16,100 nt of DNA from an uncultured Mycoplasmatota bacterium (GCA_948469295.1 CAOKLK010000001.1:1-16100); one strand, 5' to 3'; positions 6,293 through 13,453 are shown, counted from the stretch's first letter. Notes: generated by a model not told the origin, from the letters alone. Numbers and translations are program-made.

Positions 6293-7441
6293 TTATAACA
6301 GGTAGCTTGCTCTTTCGTTTGCTTCTTTGGTATATTCGTTATTTAATCCTTTTCCATAACGGATAGATGCTTCACTTCGAAGATTTAAACGATTGGAAGT
6401 ATAACGGATGCTAGTACTTTCAAAAATAGCACTTTCGATTAGTAACGTTTTGGTATTCTCTGTTACTTCTGTTTCTAACCCACCCATGACACCTGCAATA
6501 CAAATGGGTTTATTTCCATCTGTAATTACTATATCATTGTTAGTTGTTATTCTTTCTATTCCATCTAGGGTCGTAATTTGTTCTTCTTTGGCATCCCGAA
6601 TTAAAATGTTATTTCCAACTTTTTCTTGATCGTAAAAATGAAGTGGTTGGCCATATTCTAGCATTACGTAATTTGAGATGTCTACCACGTTATTTATAGA
6701 ACGCATTCCATAAGCATTTAAACGTCTTTTAATAAATTCTGGAGATTCTCCAATTTGAACATCTGTTACCATTTTCATTAAACAATAAGGACATTTGGAT
6801 GTTTCTACTTTTAAGCTTACATGATTTTCTATAGAATCTTGGATGGGATTGGTTGTATGTTCTGGATAGGTTACTTTTCTATTTAGTATTGCTGCAATTT
6901 CATATGCAAACCCAATATGATAGTAACAATCATTATTTCGATGTTTATGAATATCTAATTCATATAAGGTATCATCCAATTTTAAATATTCAAATATATT
7001 TTTTCCAAGAGGGGCATCACTTGGTAATTCTTCGATTCCACGGTTGTAGTTTTCTTCTGTTTTTTCTTCTAATCCTAATTCAAATAATGCACATATCATT
7101 CCATTGGATTCTTGATTTCTAATTTTACTTTTTTTAATTTCAAAATTTCCTGGAAGGATTGCTCCTGGAAGGGCTACGATTACTTTTAATCCTTTTCTTA
7201 CATTGGGAGCACCACATACTATTTGATACGTTTCATTTCCTGTAGTTACTTGGCAGATATGTAAGTGATCGGAATCTGGATGATCTATGCATTCTAATAC
7301 TTCTCCAATTACTACATTTTTGATTTTTTTGGTCATAACTTTTTCAATGTTAATTCCCGCTTTGGTTATTTTTTTAGCTAATTCTTCTAAATCTTGATCA
7401 CTAATATCTATGTATTCACTTACCCATTCTAAATTAATCAT
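6293..7441 (-). CDS. pheT: Phenylalanyl-tRNA synthetase beta chain, N-terminal part (ends at premature TAA)
   Basis: The ATG at 7441 is chosen because AAAGGAG lies just upstream (GAAAGGAGATCAAACATG); a longer frame from a TTG at 7462 only covers the ribosome binding site. Counting from that TTG, residues 45-150 are the EMAP/OB-fold tRNA-binding domain (VIGEVLECIDHPDSDHLHIC, NGMICALFELG) and 215-375 the B3/B4 editing domain (NVVDISNYVMLEYGQPLHFYD, IAGVMGG, RSEASIRYGKGL). The frame stops at TAA (6293-6295) in ERASYLL-stop-KYANAKVL, where homologues continue. The sequence after the stop is in frame and PheT-like, so this is a single nonsense codon, not a frameshift or natural end. The start overlaps the pheS stop by 8 bases, which points to translational coupling. 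Because the gene is essential, a sequencing or assembly error, strain variation or readthrough must be considered. Confidence 0.93.
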   Translation of the reverse strand: MINLEWVSEYIDISDQDLEELAKKITKAGINIEKVMTKKIKNVVIGEVLECIDHPDSDHLHICQVTTGNETYQIVCGAPNVRKGLKVIVALPGAILPGNFEIKKSKIRNQESNGMICALFELGLEEKTEENYNRGIEELPSDAPLGKNIFEYLKLDDTLYELDIHKHRNNDCYYHIGFAYEIAAILNRKVTYPEHTTNPIQDSIENHVSLKVETSKCPYCLMKMVTDVQIGESPEFIKRRLNAYGMRSINNVVDISNYVMLEYGQPLHFYDQEKVGNNILIRDAKEEQITTLDGIERITTNNDIVITDGNKPICIAGVMGGLETEVTENTKTLLIESAIFESTSIRYTSNRLNLRSEASIRYGKGLNNEYTKEANERASYLL

Positions 7442-8486
7442 GTTTGATCTCCTTTCTATCAAAGTTTTGTAATTCTCTTAAATCGGTCATATAAAATGTT
7501 CGAACATCATCAATTCCATATTTAATCATCGCTAAACGTTCTGCTCCAAAACCAAATGCGAATCCTTGCCATTCTTTGGGGTCGTACCCACAATTTTTTA
7601 ATACATTTGGATGAACCATACCAGCTCCTGAAACGGTTATCCATCCAGTGTTTTTACAAATATTACATCCTTTTCCATGACATAAGTGGCAACTGATATC
7701 AGTTTCTACAGAAGGTTCGGTGAATGGATAATAGCTCGGACGAAATCTTGTTTCACAATCATTTCCAAATAGATGTTTGGCTATGCAATCAAACGTACCT
7801 TTTAAATCAGACAAACTAACGTTTCTATCTACAAGTAATCCTTCTATTTGAGTAAATTGATGAGAGTGAGTGGCATCGTCATCATCTCTTCGATAAGTCT
7901 TTCCAGGACATATCATTCGAATTGGTTGTTGTCCTTTTCCCTCTAACATGGTTCTTATTTGTACTGGTGAGGTTTGACTTCTCAGTAATAGTTCTTCTCC
8001 TTCTAGATAAAATGTATCTTGAGCATCTCTAGCTGGATGACCTTTTGGTAAATTTAGCATTTCAAAGTTATATTTATCTTTTTCTACTTCTGGACCATCT
8101 ACTACATCGTATCCCATTGTCATTAATAAATCTTCTACTTCTTCTACAATTTTTTCAATGATACTTGGCGATCCGAAGGGAATTTTGGTGGCTGGAAGTG
8201 TAATATCAATTTGTTCTTGTTCTAGTTTTTCATTTAGTTCTTGTTCTTCATAAAAATTTATTTTTTCTTCGAATAATTGATTGATTTCATTTTTTAGTTC
8301 ATTTAATATTTTTCCAAATTCTTTTTTTTCTTCATTATTTAACGTCTTTAAATGTTCTGTTAATTCATTCATTGCTCCTTTTTTTCCTAAATATATTACT
8401 TTTATTTCATTGATTTCTTTTAGGTTTGAAGCATTTTCTATTTTAGTTTTGATTTCTTCTTTTAAGCTTTTTACTTTTTCTATCAT
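7434..8486 (-). CDS. pheS: Phenylalanyl-tRNA synthetase alpha chain
   Basis: Catalytic subunit that charges tRNA-Phe with phenylalanine using ATP, in an alpha2-beta2 complex with PheT. The ATG at 8486 is chosen: AAAGGAG lies 8 bases upstream, and the longer frame to 8561 runs back through the T-box terminator. This gives 350 residues, the usual length. Visible: N-terminal coiled-coil tRNA-binding arm (about 1-85); HPARDAQDTFYL (150-161); TSPVQIRTM and YRRDDDDATHSHQFTQIEGL (class II motif 2 region, about 172-216); FRPSYYPFTEPS (248-259); a four-Cys element at 266, 269, 274 and 277 followed by TGW, as in Bacillus-type PheS; and motif 3 GFGAERLAM (312-320). The gene follows a T-box leader and overlaps pheT, so both subunits should respond to uncharged tRNA-Phe. 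Confidence 0.97.
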   Translation of the reverse strand: MIEKVKSLKEEIKTKIENASNLKEINEIKVIYLGKKGAMNELTEHLKTLNNEEKKEFGKILNELKNEINQLFEEKINFYEEQELNEKLEQEQIDITLPATKIPFGSPSIIEKIVEEVEDLLMTMGYDVVDGPEVEKDKYNFEMLNLPKGHPARDAQDTFYLEGEELLLRSQTSPVQIRTMLEGKGQQPIRMICPGKTYRRDDDDATHSHQFTQIEGLLVDRNVSLSDLKGTFDCIAKHLFGNDCETRFRPSYYPFTEPSVETDISCHLCHGKGCNICKNTGWITVSGAGMVHPNVLKNCGYDPKEWQGFAFGFGAERLAMIKYGIDDVRTFYMTDLRELQNFDRKEIKHD

Positions 8487-8507
8487 TTTTTGATTCTCCT
8501 TTATCAT

Positions 8508-8539
8508 AAAAAAATCCCTTACAAAAATATTGTAAGGGA
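8508..8539 (-). terminator. T-box-controlled terminator
   Basis: Stem TCCCTTACAA/TTGTAAGGGA (8539-8530 and 8524-8515) with a 5-base loop, then seven T (8514-8508), directly before the pheS ribosome binding site. The 5' half of the stem uses the CCC that pairs with the T-box in the antiterminator. Confidence 0.92.
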
Positions 8540-8690
8540 CGAGATCTACCCGCGGTACCACCCAAATTCTAGGTTTTCTAGCACTTTGTAGTTTTTAACG
8601 GGAACTCTCCGATTTTACTCCATATTTTGAATTTCGTTTTAATAGGTACTAAAAGTAATTTCAGCCATGTTACTTTTTCTCTTATTTAGA
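8508..8690 (-). promoter_or_regulatory. T-box riboswitch leader of pheST
   Basis: On the minus strand the T-box sequence GGGTGGTACCGCG (8563-8551) is followed by CTCGTCCC, which can pair with GGGTGG to make the antiterminator, and by a terminator stem that shares those bases. Upstream is a helix AAAAGTAA/TTACTTTT near the 5' end and a small CTAG/CTAG stem before the T-box. Uncharged tRNA-Phe is expected to stabilise the antiterminator. The specifier codon is not certain: UUC triplets occur at 8631-8629 and 8604-8602. The leader is compact, about 170-180 bases. Its 5' end and promoter are not firmly placed. Confidence 0.92.
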
Positions 8691-8728
8691 ATTATTAAAA
8701 CTACTTATGAATATTTCCTTGTAAAATA

Positions 8729-9268
8729 TTAATAATTTTCTGCTTTTAATTCCATAAAGCTTTGAGGATGTTTACAAACTGGACAGACAGCTGGTGCTTT
8801 TTCTCCTACGGTTACATGTCCACAATTTCTACAAATCCAAACACGTTCTTCTCCCTTTTGGAATACTAAATCATTTTCCATATTTTCAACAAGTTTCATG
8901 TATCTTTCTTCATGATGACGTTCAATTTCTCCAACTTGTTCAAATAAAACTGCAATACTTTCAAAGCCTTCTTCACGGGCAACTTCTGCAAAGTTTTTAT
9001 ACATGTCAGTCCATTCATAGTTTTCTCCATTTGCTGCATCTTTTAAGTTGGTTAATGTATCTGGTACTTTACCACCATTTAATTCTTTAAACCACATTTT
9101 GGCATGTTCTTTTTCATTGTTAGCTGTTTCTTCAAAAATTGCTGCAATTTGTTCATACCCTTCTTTTCTTGCTTGTGAAGCATAATAAGTATATTTATTT
9201 CTTGCTTGGCTTTCTCCTGCGAAAGCTGCCATTAAATTACTTTCTGTTTTACTTCCTTTTAATTCCAT
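8729..9268 (-). CDS. Rubrerythrin (ferritin-like diiron domain plus rubredoxin domain)
   Basis: Non-haem diiron peroxidase of anaerobes and microaerophiles, reducing hydrogen peroxide in the cytoplasm. AGGAGG stands before the ATG at 9268. The 179 residues hold a ferritin-like four-helix domain (about 1-135) with likely iron ligands E19, E52/H55 (EKEH), E95 and E116/H119 (ERHH), and a C-terminal rubredoxin domain with CxxC pairs at 146/149 and 162/165 ([18 protein letters not shown]). This is the standard architecture and length. The gene has its own promoter and divergent neighbour gmk. Its stop lies about 40 bases upstream of the T-box leader of pheS; no clear T-rich terminator separates them (only a weak AATATTT/AAATATT stem), so some readthrough into the leader is possible. 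A peroxide-protection protein fits a gut anaerobe. Confidence 0.96.
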   Translation of the reverse strand: MELKGSKTESNLMAAFAGESQARNKYTYYASQARKEGYEQIAAIFEETANNEKEHAKMWFKELNGGKVPDTLTNLKDAANGENYEWTDMYKNFAEVAREEGFESIAVLFEQVGEIERHHEERYMKLVENMENDLVFQKGEERVWICRNCGHVTVGEKAPAVCPVCKHPQSFMELKAENY

Positions 9269-9293
9269 AATTTACCTCCTTGTTTCTTTTCTT

Positions 9294-9323
9294 ATTATAT
9301 ATCAAAGTGAATTTGAAAGTAAA
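9294..9323 (-). promoter_or_regulatory. Promoter of the rubrerythrin gene
   Basis: Minus strand TTTACT (9323-9318), 18-base spacer, TATAAT (9299-9294), about 26 bases upstream of the start codon. No PerR-like box is evident. Confidence 0.55.
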
Positions 9324-9377
9324 GTTTTTTTAATGCATTTGAATTTTCGCTTTTTTATCCACTTAAAATATTCTTTT

Positions 9378-9425
9378 AATCCCTTTCTTTTAGTGTTATA
9401 ATACATTCACTAAAAGAAAGGGATT
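9378..9425 (+). promoter_or_regulatory. 18-bp perfect palindrome enclosing the gmk -10 box
   Basis: Left arm AATCCCTTTCTTTTAGTG (9378-9395) and right arm CACTAAAAGAAAGGGATT (9408-9425) are perfect inverted copies. The 12-base centre (TTATAATACATT) contains TATAAT (9397-9402), the likely -10 box of gmk; the -35 is weak. The right arm contains the gmk ribosome binding site (AAAGGGA). Transcription would start inside or next to the right arm, so the mRNA carries only one arm. The palindrome is therefore more likely a DNA-level operator or cruciform than an RNA hairpin. This is inference. Confidence 0.6.
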
Positions 9426-9430
9426 GTTTT

Positions 9431-10111
9431 ATGCTAAAACAAAAAAAACAAGGAAGTTTAATTATTATTTCTGGAACAACTTGTGCTGGAAAAGGTACGG
9501 TTATTGAAGAACTTATGAAACGAAATGATAATCTTTCTTTATCCGTATCTTATACTTCTAGAGGAATGAGAAAAGGCGAAAAAAACGGAATTGATTATTA
9601 TTTTGTAAGTAAACAAGAGTTTGAAGAAAAAATTGAACATGATGAATTTTTAGAATATGCTATGGTACATCAAAGTAATTATTATGGTACTCCGAAAAAA
9701 GAAGTAAAAGAATTATTGGAATCTGGAAAAGATGTTCTTTTGGAAATTGAAGTTCAAGGTGCTCAACAAATTAAGGAAAAATTTCCAGAAACGATTTTAA
9801 TTTTTATTATGGCTCCAAGTATGGAAGATGTGAAAAAAAGAATTGTTTCTCGTGGTCAAGAAACAAAGGAACAAATTATAAAACGTTTTCAAACTGCGTA
9901 TCAAGAAATTAATGAAATTCCTAAATATAATTATGTTGTAGTAAATGATGAGGTTCATGCTGCTGTTTCGAAAATTGAAGCGATTTTGGTGAGTGAAAAA
10001 TGCCGAGTAGATCGTATTGAAGAGATTGCAGTGGAAAATCAAGAAGAGTTTATTCACGAATTTTTAATGGATCAAGATTTTGATAATTCTAATCCATTTG
10101 AAATTGATTAA
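9431..10111 (+). CDS. gmk: Guanylate kinase
   Basis: Phosphorylates GMP and dGMP with ATP to GDP and dGDP in the cytoplasm. AAAGGGA lies 7 bases before the ATG. The 226 residues show the P-loop at 15-23 (GTTCAGKGT, a variant of the usual GPSGxGKxT that keeps GKGT), the GMP-binding part SVSYTSRGMRKGEKNGIDYYFV (the family's S-x-T-T-R-x-x-R-x-G-E), the YGTPKKEV helix start, LEIEVQGAQQIK, and the lid region RIVSRGQET. Residues after about 205 form an acidic tail (DQDFDNSNPFEID) longer than in typical Gmk (about 205 residues). The gene stands alone, without the usual Bacillus neighbours remA or rpoZ. It ends at a shared terminator with the converging surface gene. Confidence 0.95.
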   Translation: MLKQKKQGSLIIISGTTCAGKGTVIEELMKRNDNLSLSVSYTSRGMRKGEKNGIDYYFVSKQEFEEKIEHDEFLEYAMVHQSNYYGTPKKEVKELLESGKDVLLEIEVQGAQQIKEKFPETILIFIMAPSMEDVKKRIVSRGQETKEQIIKRFQTAYQEINEIPKYNYVVVNDEVHAAVSKIEAILVSEKCRVDRIEEIAVENQEEFIHEFLMDQDFDNSNPFEID

Positions 10112-10115
10112 CTTG

Positions 10116-10151
10116 AAAAAAAACTTTTGAATTTTTTTCAAAAGTTTTTTT
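10116..10151. terminator. Bidirectional terminator between gmk and the surface-protein gene
   Basis: A 14-bp stem AAAAAAACTTTTGA/TCAAAAGTTTTTTT (10117-10130 and 10138-10151) with a 7-base loop carries T runs on both strands. It serves gmk on the plus strand and the 10150-11640 gene on the minus strand, whose stop codon it overlaps. Confidence 0.88.
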
Positions 10152-11640
10152 AATCTTCTAAAATAATGTTTAGGGGATCATTTGCAGATCCGGTTCCAGA
10201 TTCTATTTTCACTTCTTGTTTTAAGTAAACAACTGGATAAACTATAAGAGGATCTCTTCCAGCTTGTGCCCTTCCCAAACCAGCTGCTTTACTTCGAACA
10301 AGGACATATATTGCCGCTTTATCTTCTCTCATAGGATTCATTAACCATATTGCTTCTTCCTTTATTAACCAATTATTATGCTTACAATTGGAAAAAGCAC
10401 TGTATGATCCTAGAGTAGCATTTAAGCATGCTTCACGATCATGATTACTTCCTCCAATGGTTGCATATCCATAATCACTTGGATACATTAATCCAACTTG
10501 TCCTTTCCAGGAAGTTGTTCTTGGAATTGTATCGTTACAATACTGGGAACTTGGATTACATACTTTTCCAATCATATTGTTTCGCTCCATATCATATGCA
10601 CTTTTGGTGGTGGTGTTATAATAACTTGACTCATGAGAACTTCCAGTATTCCATGTTACTTCATCAATTTGGTTTTTCGCATCTAAGGATAAATTATTAT
10701 AATAATCTTGATTTAAATAATTTTTAATCTCAGATTGGCTCCATTCATTGATACCAAAACTTCCATTTACGTTTTGAGGACTATTAAACCATAAACGACT
10801 TCCAATATTTTCATTGCGAATTAGCTTTATTCTTTGACCCTCTGGAGTATTGACAAGTCCAATCACTCGCCATAACTCATTATTAAAATTAATATAATTA
10901 TTTGGATTAGATCCCGCATATCGATATTCGGTTTGTTTTAAATTTTGTATGGCAACAGGATCATTGGTATAGGTAATGTTAGCATCTTCATGAGTTACTT
11001 TGTATATTCCGGTTCCACTCGTTACTGTGTTTGTCTTTATTATCGTTTCAAAGGTAGGGAGGGAATAACTTGAAATAATCGTTATTTTTCCATTATAGGT
11101 AGCATTCATACTATCTTTATCATTCGCTGTCACATCGCTATGCATCCAGATTCTTACATCAAATTCTTTTTCTTCTTGGGGATTCAATGTTCCTTTTAAT
11201 AGTTTGTAGCTTTCTAGGGCTTCTTCGATCGTTGGATCGGTTGTTAATTTTGGATTTAAGTCTTTATCTAATTTGGTTGTAATTTTAGAAATTTCATTTT
11301 CTTGAAGATTTATTTTTAAATATTTGTCTGGAAGTTTTTTCATTTCATCTGATAATGTTTCTAAATTTATTTGAAAGCTGGCACTACTATCACATACGTT
11401 ATTTATTTTAAAATGATAGGGAGTTGTTTGGAGTCCATCCGTATCACTCATGGGATAGGTTTTAGTTAAATTGATTTTTTCTCCTTCTAGAAATTCTATT
11501 TCAAAACAATCGGTTGTTACAACATTATTTTCATTTTGGGTAAAGGTTAAGCTCCAATACGCATAAGAAATGCTAATTACTAACAATAACACTAATCCGA
11601 TACTTCCAAACATTAACATTTTTTTCTTTTTCATAACCAT
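10150..11640 (-). CDS. Membrane-anchored surface protein, SYAYW-type N-terminus
   Basis: No named family recognised. The ATG at 11640 is chosen (AAAGG 5 bases upstream); GTG 11643 and ATG 11634 are alternatives. Counting from 11643, residues 5-9 are basic, 10-26 hydrophobic, then SYAYW (26-30), so it is either anchored or cleaved near there. A first domain (about 31-95) has TTDCFEIEF and a Cys pair 46/84. A beta-rich region (95-195) follows with a DUF-like DVRIWMHSD motif. The C-terminal domain (about 235-497) has many Trp, Tyr and Asn residues and Cys 362, 369, 406 and 420. It ends in YPVVYLKQEVKIESGTGSANDP, a closing pattern also found in the partial gene at 15811-16100. The N-terminal part is shared with the pseudogene at 4353. 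So this is the intact member of a family present at least three times here. Likely extracellular and possibly adhesive, which is inference. Confidence 0.82.
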   Translation of the reverse strand: MVMKKKKMLMFGSIGLVLLLVISISYAYWSLTFTQNENNVVTTDCFEIEFLEGEKINLTKTYPMSDTDGLQTTPYHFKINNVCDSSASFQINLETLSDEMKKLPDKYLKINLQENEISKITTKLDKDLNPKLTTDPTIEEALESYKLLKGTLNPQEEKEFDVRIWMHSDVTANDKDSMNATYNGKITIISSYSLPTFETIIKTNTVTSGTGIYKVTHEDANITYTNDPVAIQNLKQTEYRYAGSNPNNYINFNNELWRVIGLVNTPEGQRIKLIRNENIGSRLWFNSPQNVNGSFGINEWSQSEIKNYLNQDYYNNLSLDAKNQIDEVTWNTGSSHESSYYNTTTKSAYDMERNNMIGKVCNPSSQYCNDTIPRTTSWKGQVGLMYPSDYGYATIGGSNHDREACLNATLGSYSAFSNCKHNNWLIKEEAIWLMNPMREDKAAIYVLVRSKAAGLGRAQAGRDPLIVYPVVYLKQEVKIESGTGSANDPLNIILED

Positions 11641-11700
11641 CACTACCTTTTAGAATGTCCCAGTTTTACAAAGATATTTATTTATCGTTTTATGACACTA

Positions 11701-11729
11701 ATTATATCATATGTTTTTATTAGAATAAA
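11701..11729 (-). promoter_or_regulatory. Promoter of the SYAYW surface gene
   Basis: Minus strand TTTATT (11729-11724), 17-base spacer, TATAAT (11706-11701). The leader to the ATG is about 55 bases. Confidence 0.5.
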
Positions 11730-11743
11730 CGTTTTTTAACATC

Positions 11744-11781
11744 AAAAAAATAGAGAGAAATAAAAACATTTTTATTTCTCT
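11744..11781 (-). terminator. Intrinsic terminator of the murE transcript
   Basis: Perfect 13-bp stem AGAGAAATAAAAA/TTTTTATTTCTCT (11781-11769 and 11766-11754) followed on the minus strand by CTATTTTTTT. The stem includes the stop codon of the DUF1653 gene. Confidence 0.92.
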
Positions 11782-12029
11782 GAAGGTTTTATTAATTCAA
11801 AACGACGTTGCTCTTTGCCATTTGGACATTTTTCTTTTTCGACATACTCATCCCACATAGTAATAGGTCTTGCCCAAATGGTTACATTTTCTTCTTCTAA
11901 GTGTTTGTATAATACAAGTTCTTCTAGGTTTTCAGAATGCACTGCAATATCTATTATTTCTACTTTTCTTCCTTTAAAATGACGATAAATTTGTCCTTTT
12001 TCAATTTTCATTTTGATTTTATTTTCCAT
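11772..12029 (-). CDS. DUF1653 family protein
   Basis: Small protein of 85 residues with the DUF1653 pattern: GQIYRHFKGRKVEIIDIAVHSENLEELVLYKHLEEENVTIWARPITMWDEYV, then RRFELI. The function of the family is not known to me; it is small, soluble and widespread. The ATG at 12029 overlaps the end of murE by 11 bases, so translation is probably coupled; there is no clear ribosome binding site. A second ATG at residue 7 (12011) would give a start closer to the conserved GQIYRHFKG and is possible. It is the last gene of the murE transcript. Confidence 0.88.
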   Translation of the reverse strand: MENKIKMKIEKGQIYRHFKGRKVEIIDIAVHSENLEELVLYKHLEEENVTIWARPITMWDEYVEKEKCPNGKEQRRFELIKPSEK

Positions 12030-13380
12030 AATTTATAATTTCTTCAGCATCATCAAAATGAATTTTTTCATGTCCAATAATTTGATAATCTTCGTGTCCT
12101 TTTCCTAAAATCAAAACAATATCATCTTCTAATATTAAGTCTAATGCTCTTTTGATTGCGGTTTTCCGATCTAAGATGATTTCATAATTATCTTTTTCTA
12201 CACCTTTTATGATATCATCCATTATCTTTTTTGGATCTTCTGTTCTTGGATTATCACTGGTATAAATTACATAATCACTTTTTTCTGATGCAATATTTCC
12301 CATAATTGGTCTTTTGATTGGATCACGATCTCCTCCGCATCCAATTAGAGTGATGACTCTTTTTTTCGCTAGTTCTTTATAGGAATCGATTACTTTTTCT
12401 ACTGCATCTGGAGTATGAGCATAATCTACTACGGCATAGCCATTTTTTACTTTGTAAGTTTCACATCTTCCTTTGGGTGGATAAATGTTTTTGGTGTTTT
12501 CGATAATTTCTTCTAATGTGAAACCTAATTCATGCACAATCGCTAGTGCTGTAATGTAATTATACACATTAAATTTGCTTGTTAGATTGGTTTCAATAGC
12601 ATATTCTTTTTGTTCAAATTTTAATTGAATTTTGGTAGTAGCTGGTGTGATATTAAAATCTAAAATGTGATAATCACTGTCCGCAATTCCTAAAGTTTTG
12701 GAATTTGAATATTTTTCCATAAATTTTTGACTGGATGGATCATCTATATTTGTTAAAAATATGCCATTTGGTTTTAAATAATCTAAAATTTTTAATTTGG
12801 TATTTAAATAATTTTCCATGGTTTTATGGTAATCTAAATGATCTTCTGTAAGATTTGTAAAACCTGCTATTTGAAATTTTAACCCAGCAATTCTTGCAAA
12901 GGCAATGGCATGAGAGCTTACTTCCATGACAATCGTGGTGCATCCTTTTTCTAAGGCATCTAAAAATAAATCGTAAATTGTAATTATTTCTGGAGTAGTA
13001 TTTGGTAATTCTATTTTGGTGTCTTCAAAATAAAAACCGATGGTTCCCATATAAGCGACTTTTACCCTTAATGATTTTAAAAGTTGATATGTTAAGAAAC
13101 AAGTGGTAGTTTTTCCATTGGTTCCAGTTATTCCAATAATATTTAAATTTTCTAATTGGCTACTATATTCTTCTACTAAATGTTGTTGTAAATAACTTTC
13201 TGTACTTTCGACAATTTCTATTGGAACAGAAGATGATACTTCATGTTCGACGATAATTTTGGTAGCTCCCTTTTGAATTGCATCTTCGATATAATCATGT
13301 CCATCGACGGTATTGCCTTTGATCGCGATGAAAGTTTGTCCAGGTTTTACTTTTCTGGAATCTGTTACGTATTTTAACAT
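12019..13380 (-). CDS. murE: UDP-N-acetylmuramoyl-tripeptide synthetase, meso-diaminopimelate type
   Basis: Adds the third amino acid to UDP-MurNAc-L-Ala-D-Glu in peptidoglycan precursor synthesis, in the cytoplasm, using ATP. AAAGGATG precedes the ATG at 13380. The 453 residues show the short N-terminal UDP-binding domain (1-80, TDSRKVKPGQTFIAIKG), the P-loop GTNGKTTT (86-93), NTTPEI and EVSSHA (127-157), TEDHLDYHKTMENY (178-191), the carboxylated Lys candidate K195, GCGGDRDPIKRP (347-358) and GKGHEDYQ (426-433). DNPRTEDP (376-383) is the signature that in known MurE enzymes goes with meso-diaminopimelate rather than lysine. The family is usually about 480-500 residues; this one is slightly short at the N-terminus. 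Downstream it overlaps the DUF1653 gene. Other mur genes are not in the window. Confidence 0.95.
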   Translation of the reverse strand: MLKYVTDSRKVKPGQTFIAIKGNTVDGHDYIEDAIQKGATKIIVEHEVSSSVPIEIVESTESYLQQHLVEEYSSQLENLNIIGITGTNGKTTTCFLTYQLLKSLRVKVAYMGTIGFYFEDTKIELPNTTPEIITIYDLFLDALEKGCTTIVMEVSSHAIAFARIAGLKFQIAGFTNLTEDHLDYHKTMENYLNTKLKILDYLKPNGIFLTNIDDPSSQKFMEKYSNSKTLGIADSDYHILDFNITPATTKIQLKFEQKEYAIETNLTSKFNVYNYITALAIVHELGFTLEEIIENTKNIYPPKGRCETYKVKNGYAVVDYAHTPDAVEKVIDSYKELAKKRVITLIGCGGDRDPIKRPIMGNIASEKSDYVIYTSDNPRTEDPKKIMDDIIKGVEKDNYEIILDRKTAIKRALDLILEDDIVLILGKGHEDYQIIGHEKIHFDDAEEIINYGK

Positions 13381-13400
13381 TTTTTCACATCCTTTTTTAT

Positions 13401-13429
13401 ATTTTATTATAATAAAAGAAATGTGTCAA
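13401..13429 (-). promoter_or_regulatory. Promoter of murE
   Basis: Minus strand TTGACA (13429-13424), 17-base spacer, TAAAAT (13406-13401). The -35 shares bases with the T tract of the terminator of the gene upstream, so the two transcripts are packed end to end. Confidence 0.7.
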
Positions 13430-13453
13430 AAAAAGCACTATAATTGTGCTTTT
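13428..13453 (-). terminator. Intrinsic terminator after the DUF1292-like gene
   Basis: Stem AAAAGCAC/GTGCTTTT (13453-13446 and 13438-13431) with loop AATTATA, then T run to 13428. The stop codon TAG (13440-13438) lies at the edge of the 3' arm. Confidence 0.85.

Noticed and set aside
6245..6295. General reassignment of TAA to an amino acid, explaining the stops in pheT and before 2807.
   Set aside because: gmk, murE, rubrerythrin, pheS and the surface genes all end in TAA at the expected length, mostly right before terminators.
6293..6300. Programmed frameshift in pheT.
   Set aside because: The two halves are in the same frame; only a nonsense codon separates them.
8700..8722. Weak AATATTT/AAATATT stem after rubrerythrin as a terminator.
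   Set aside because: The stem has only A-T pairs and no following T run, so it would be a poor terminator.
10428..10727. Plus-strand open frame opposite the SYAYW surface gene.
   Set aside because: The composition (His/Leu/Tyr-rich) is that of an antisense frame; the minus-strand gene has homologues in this same window.
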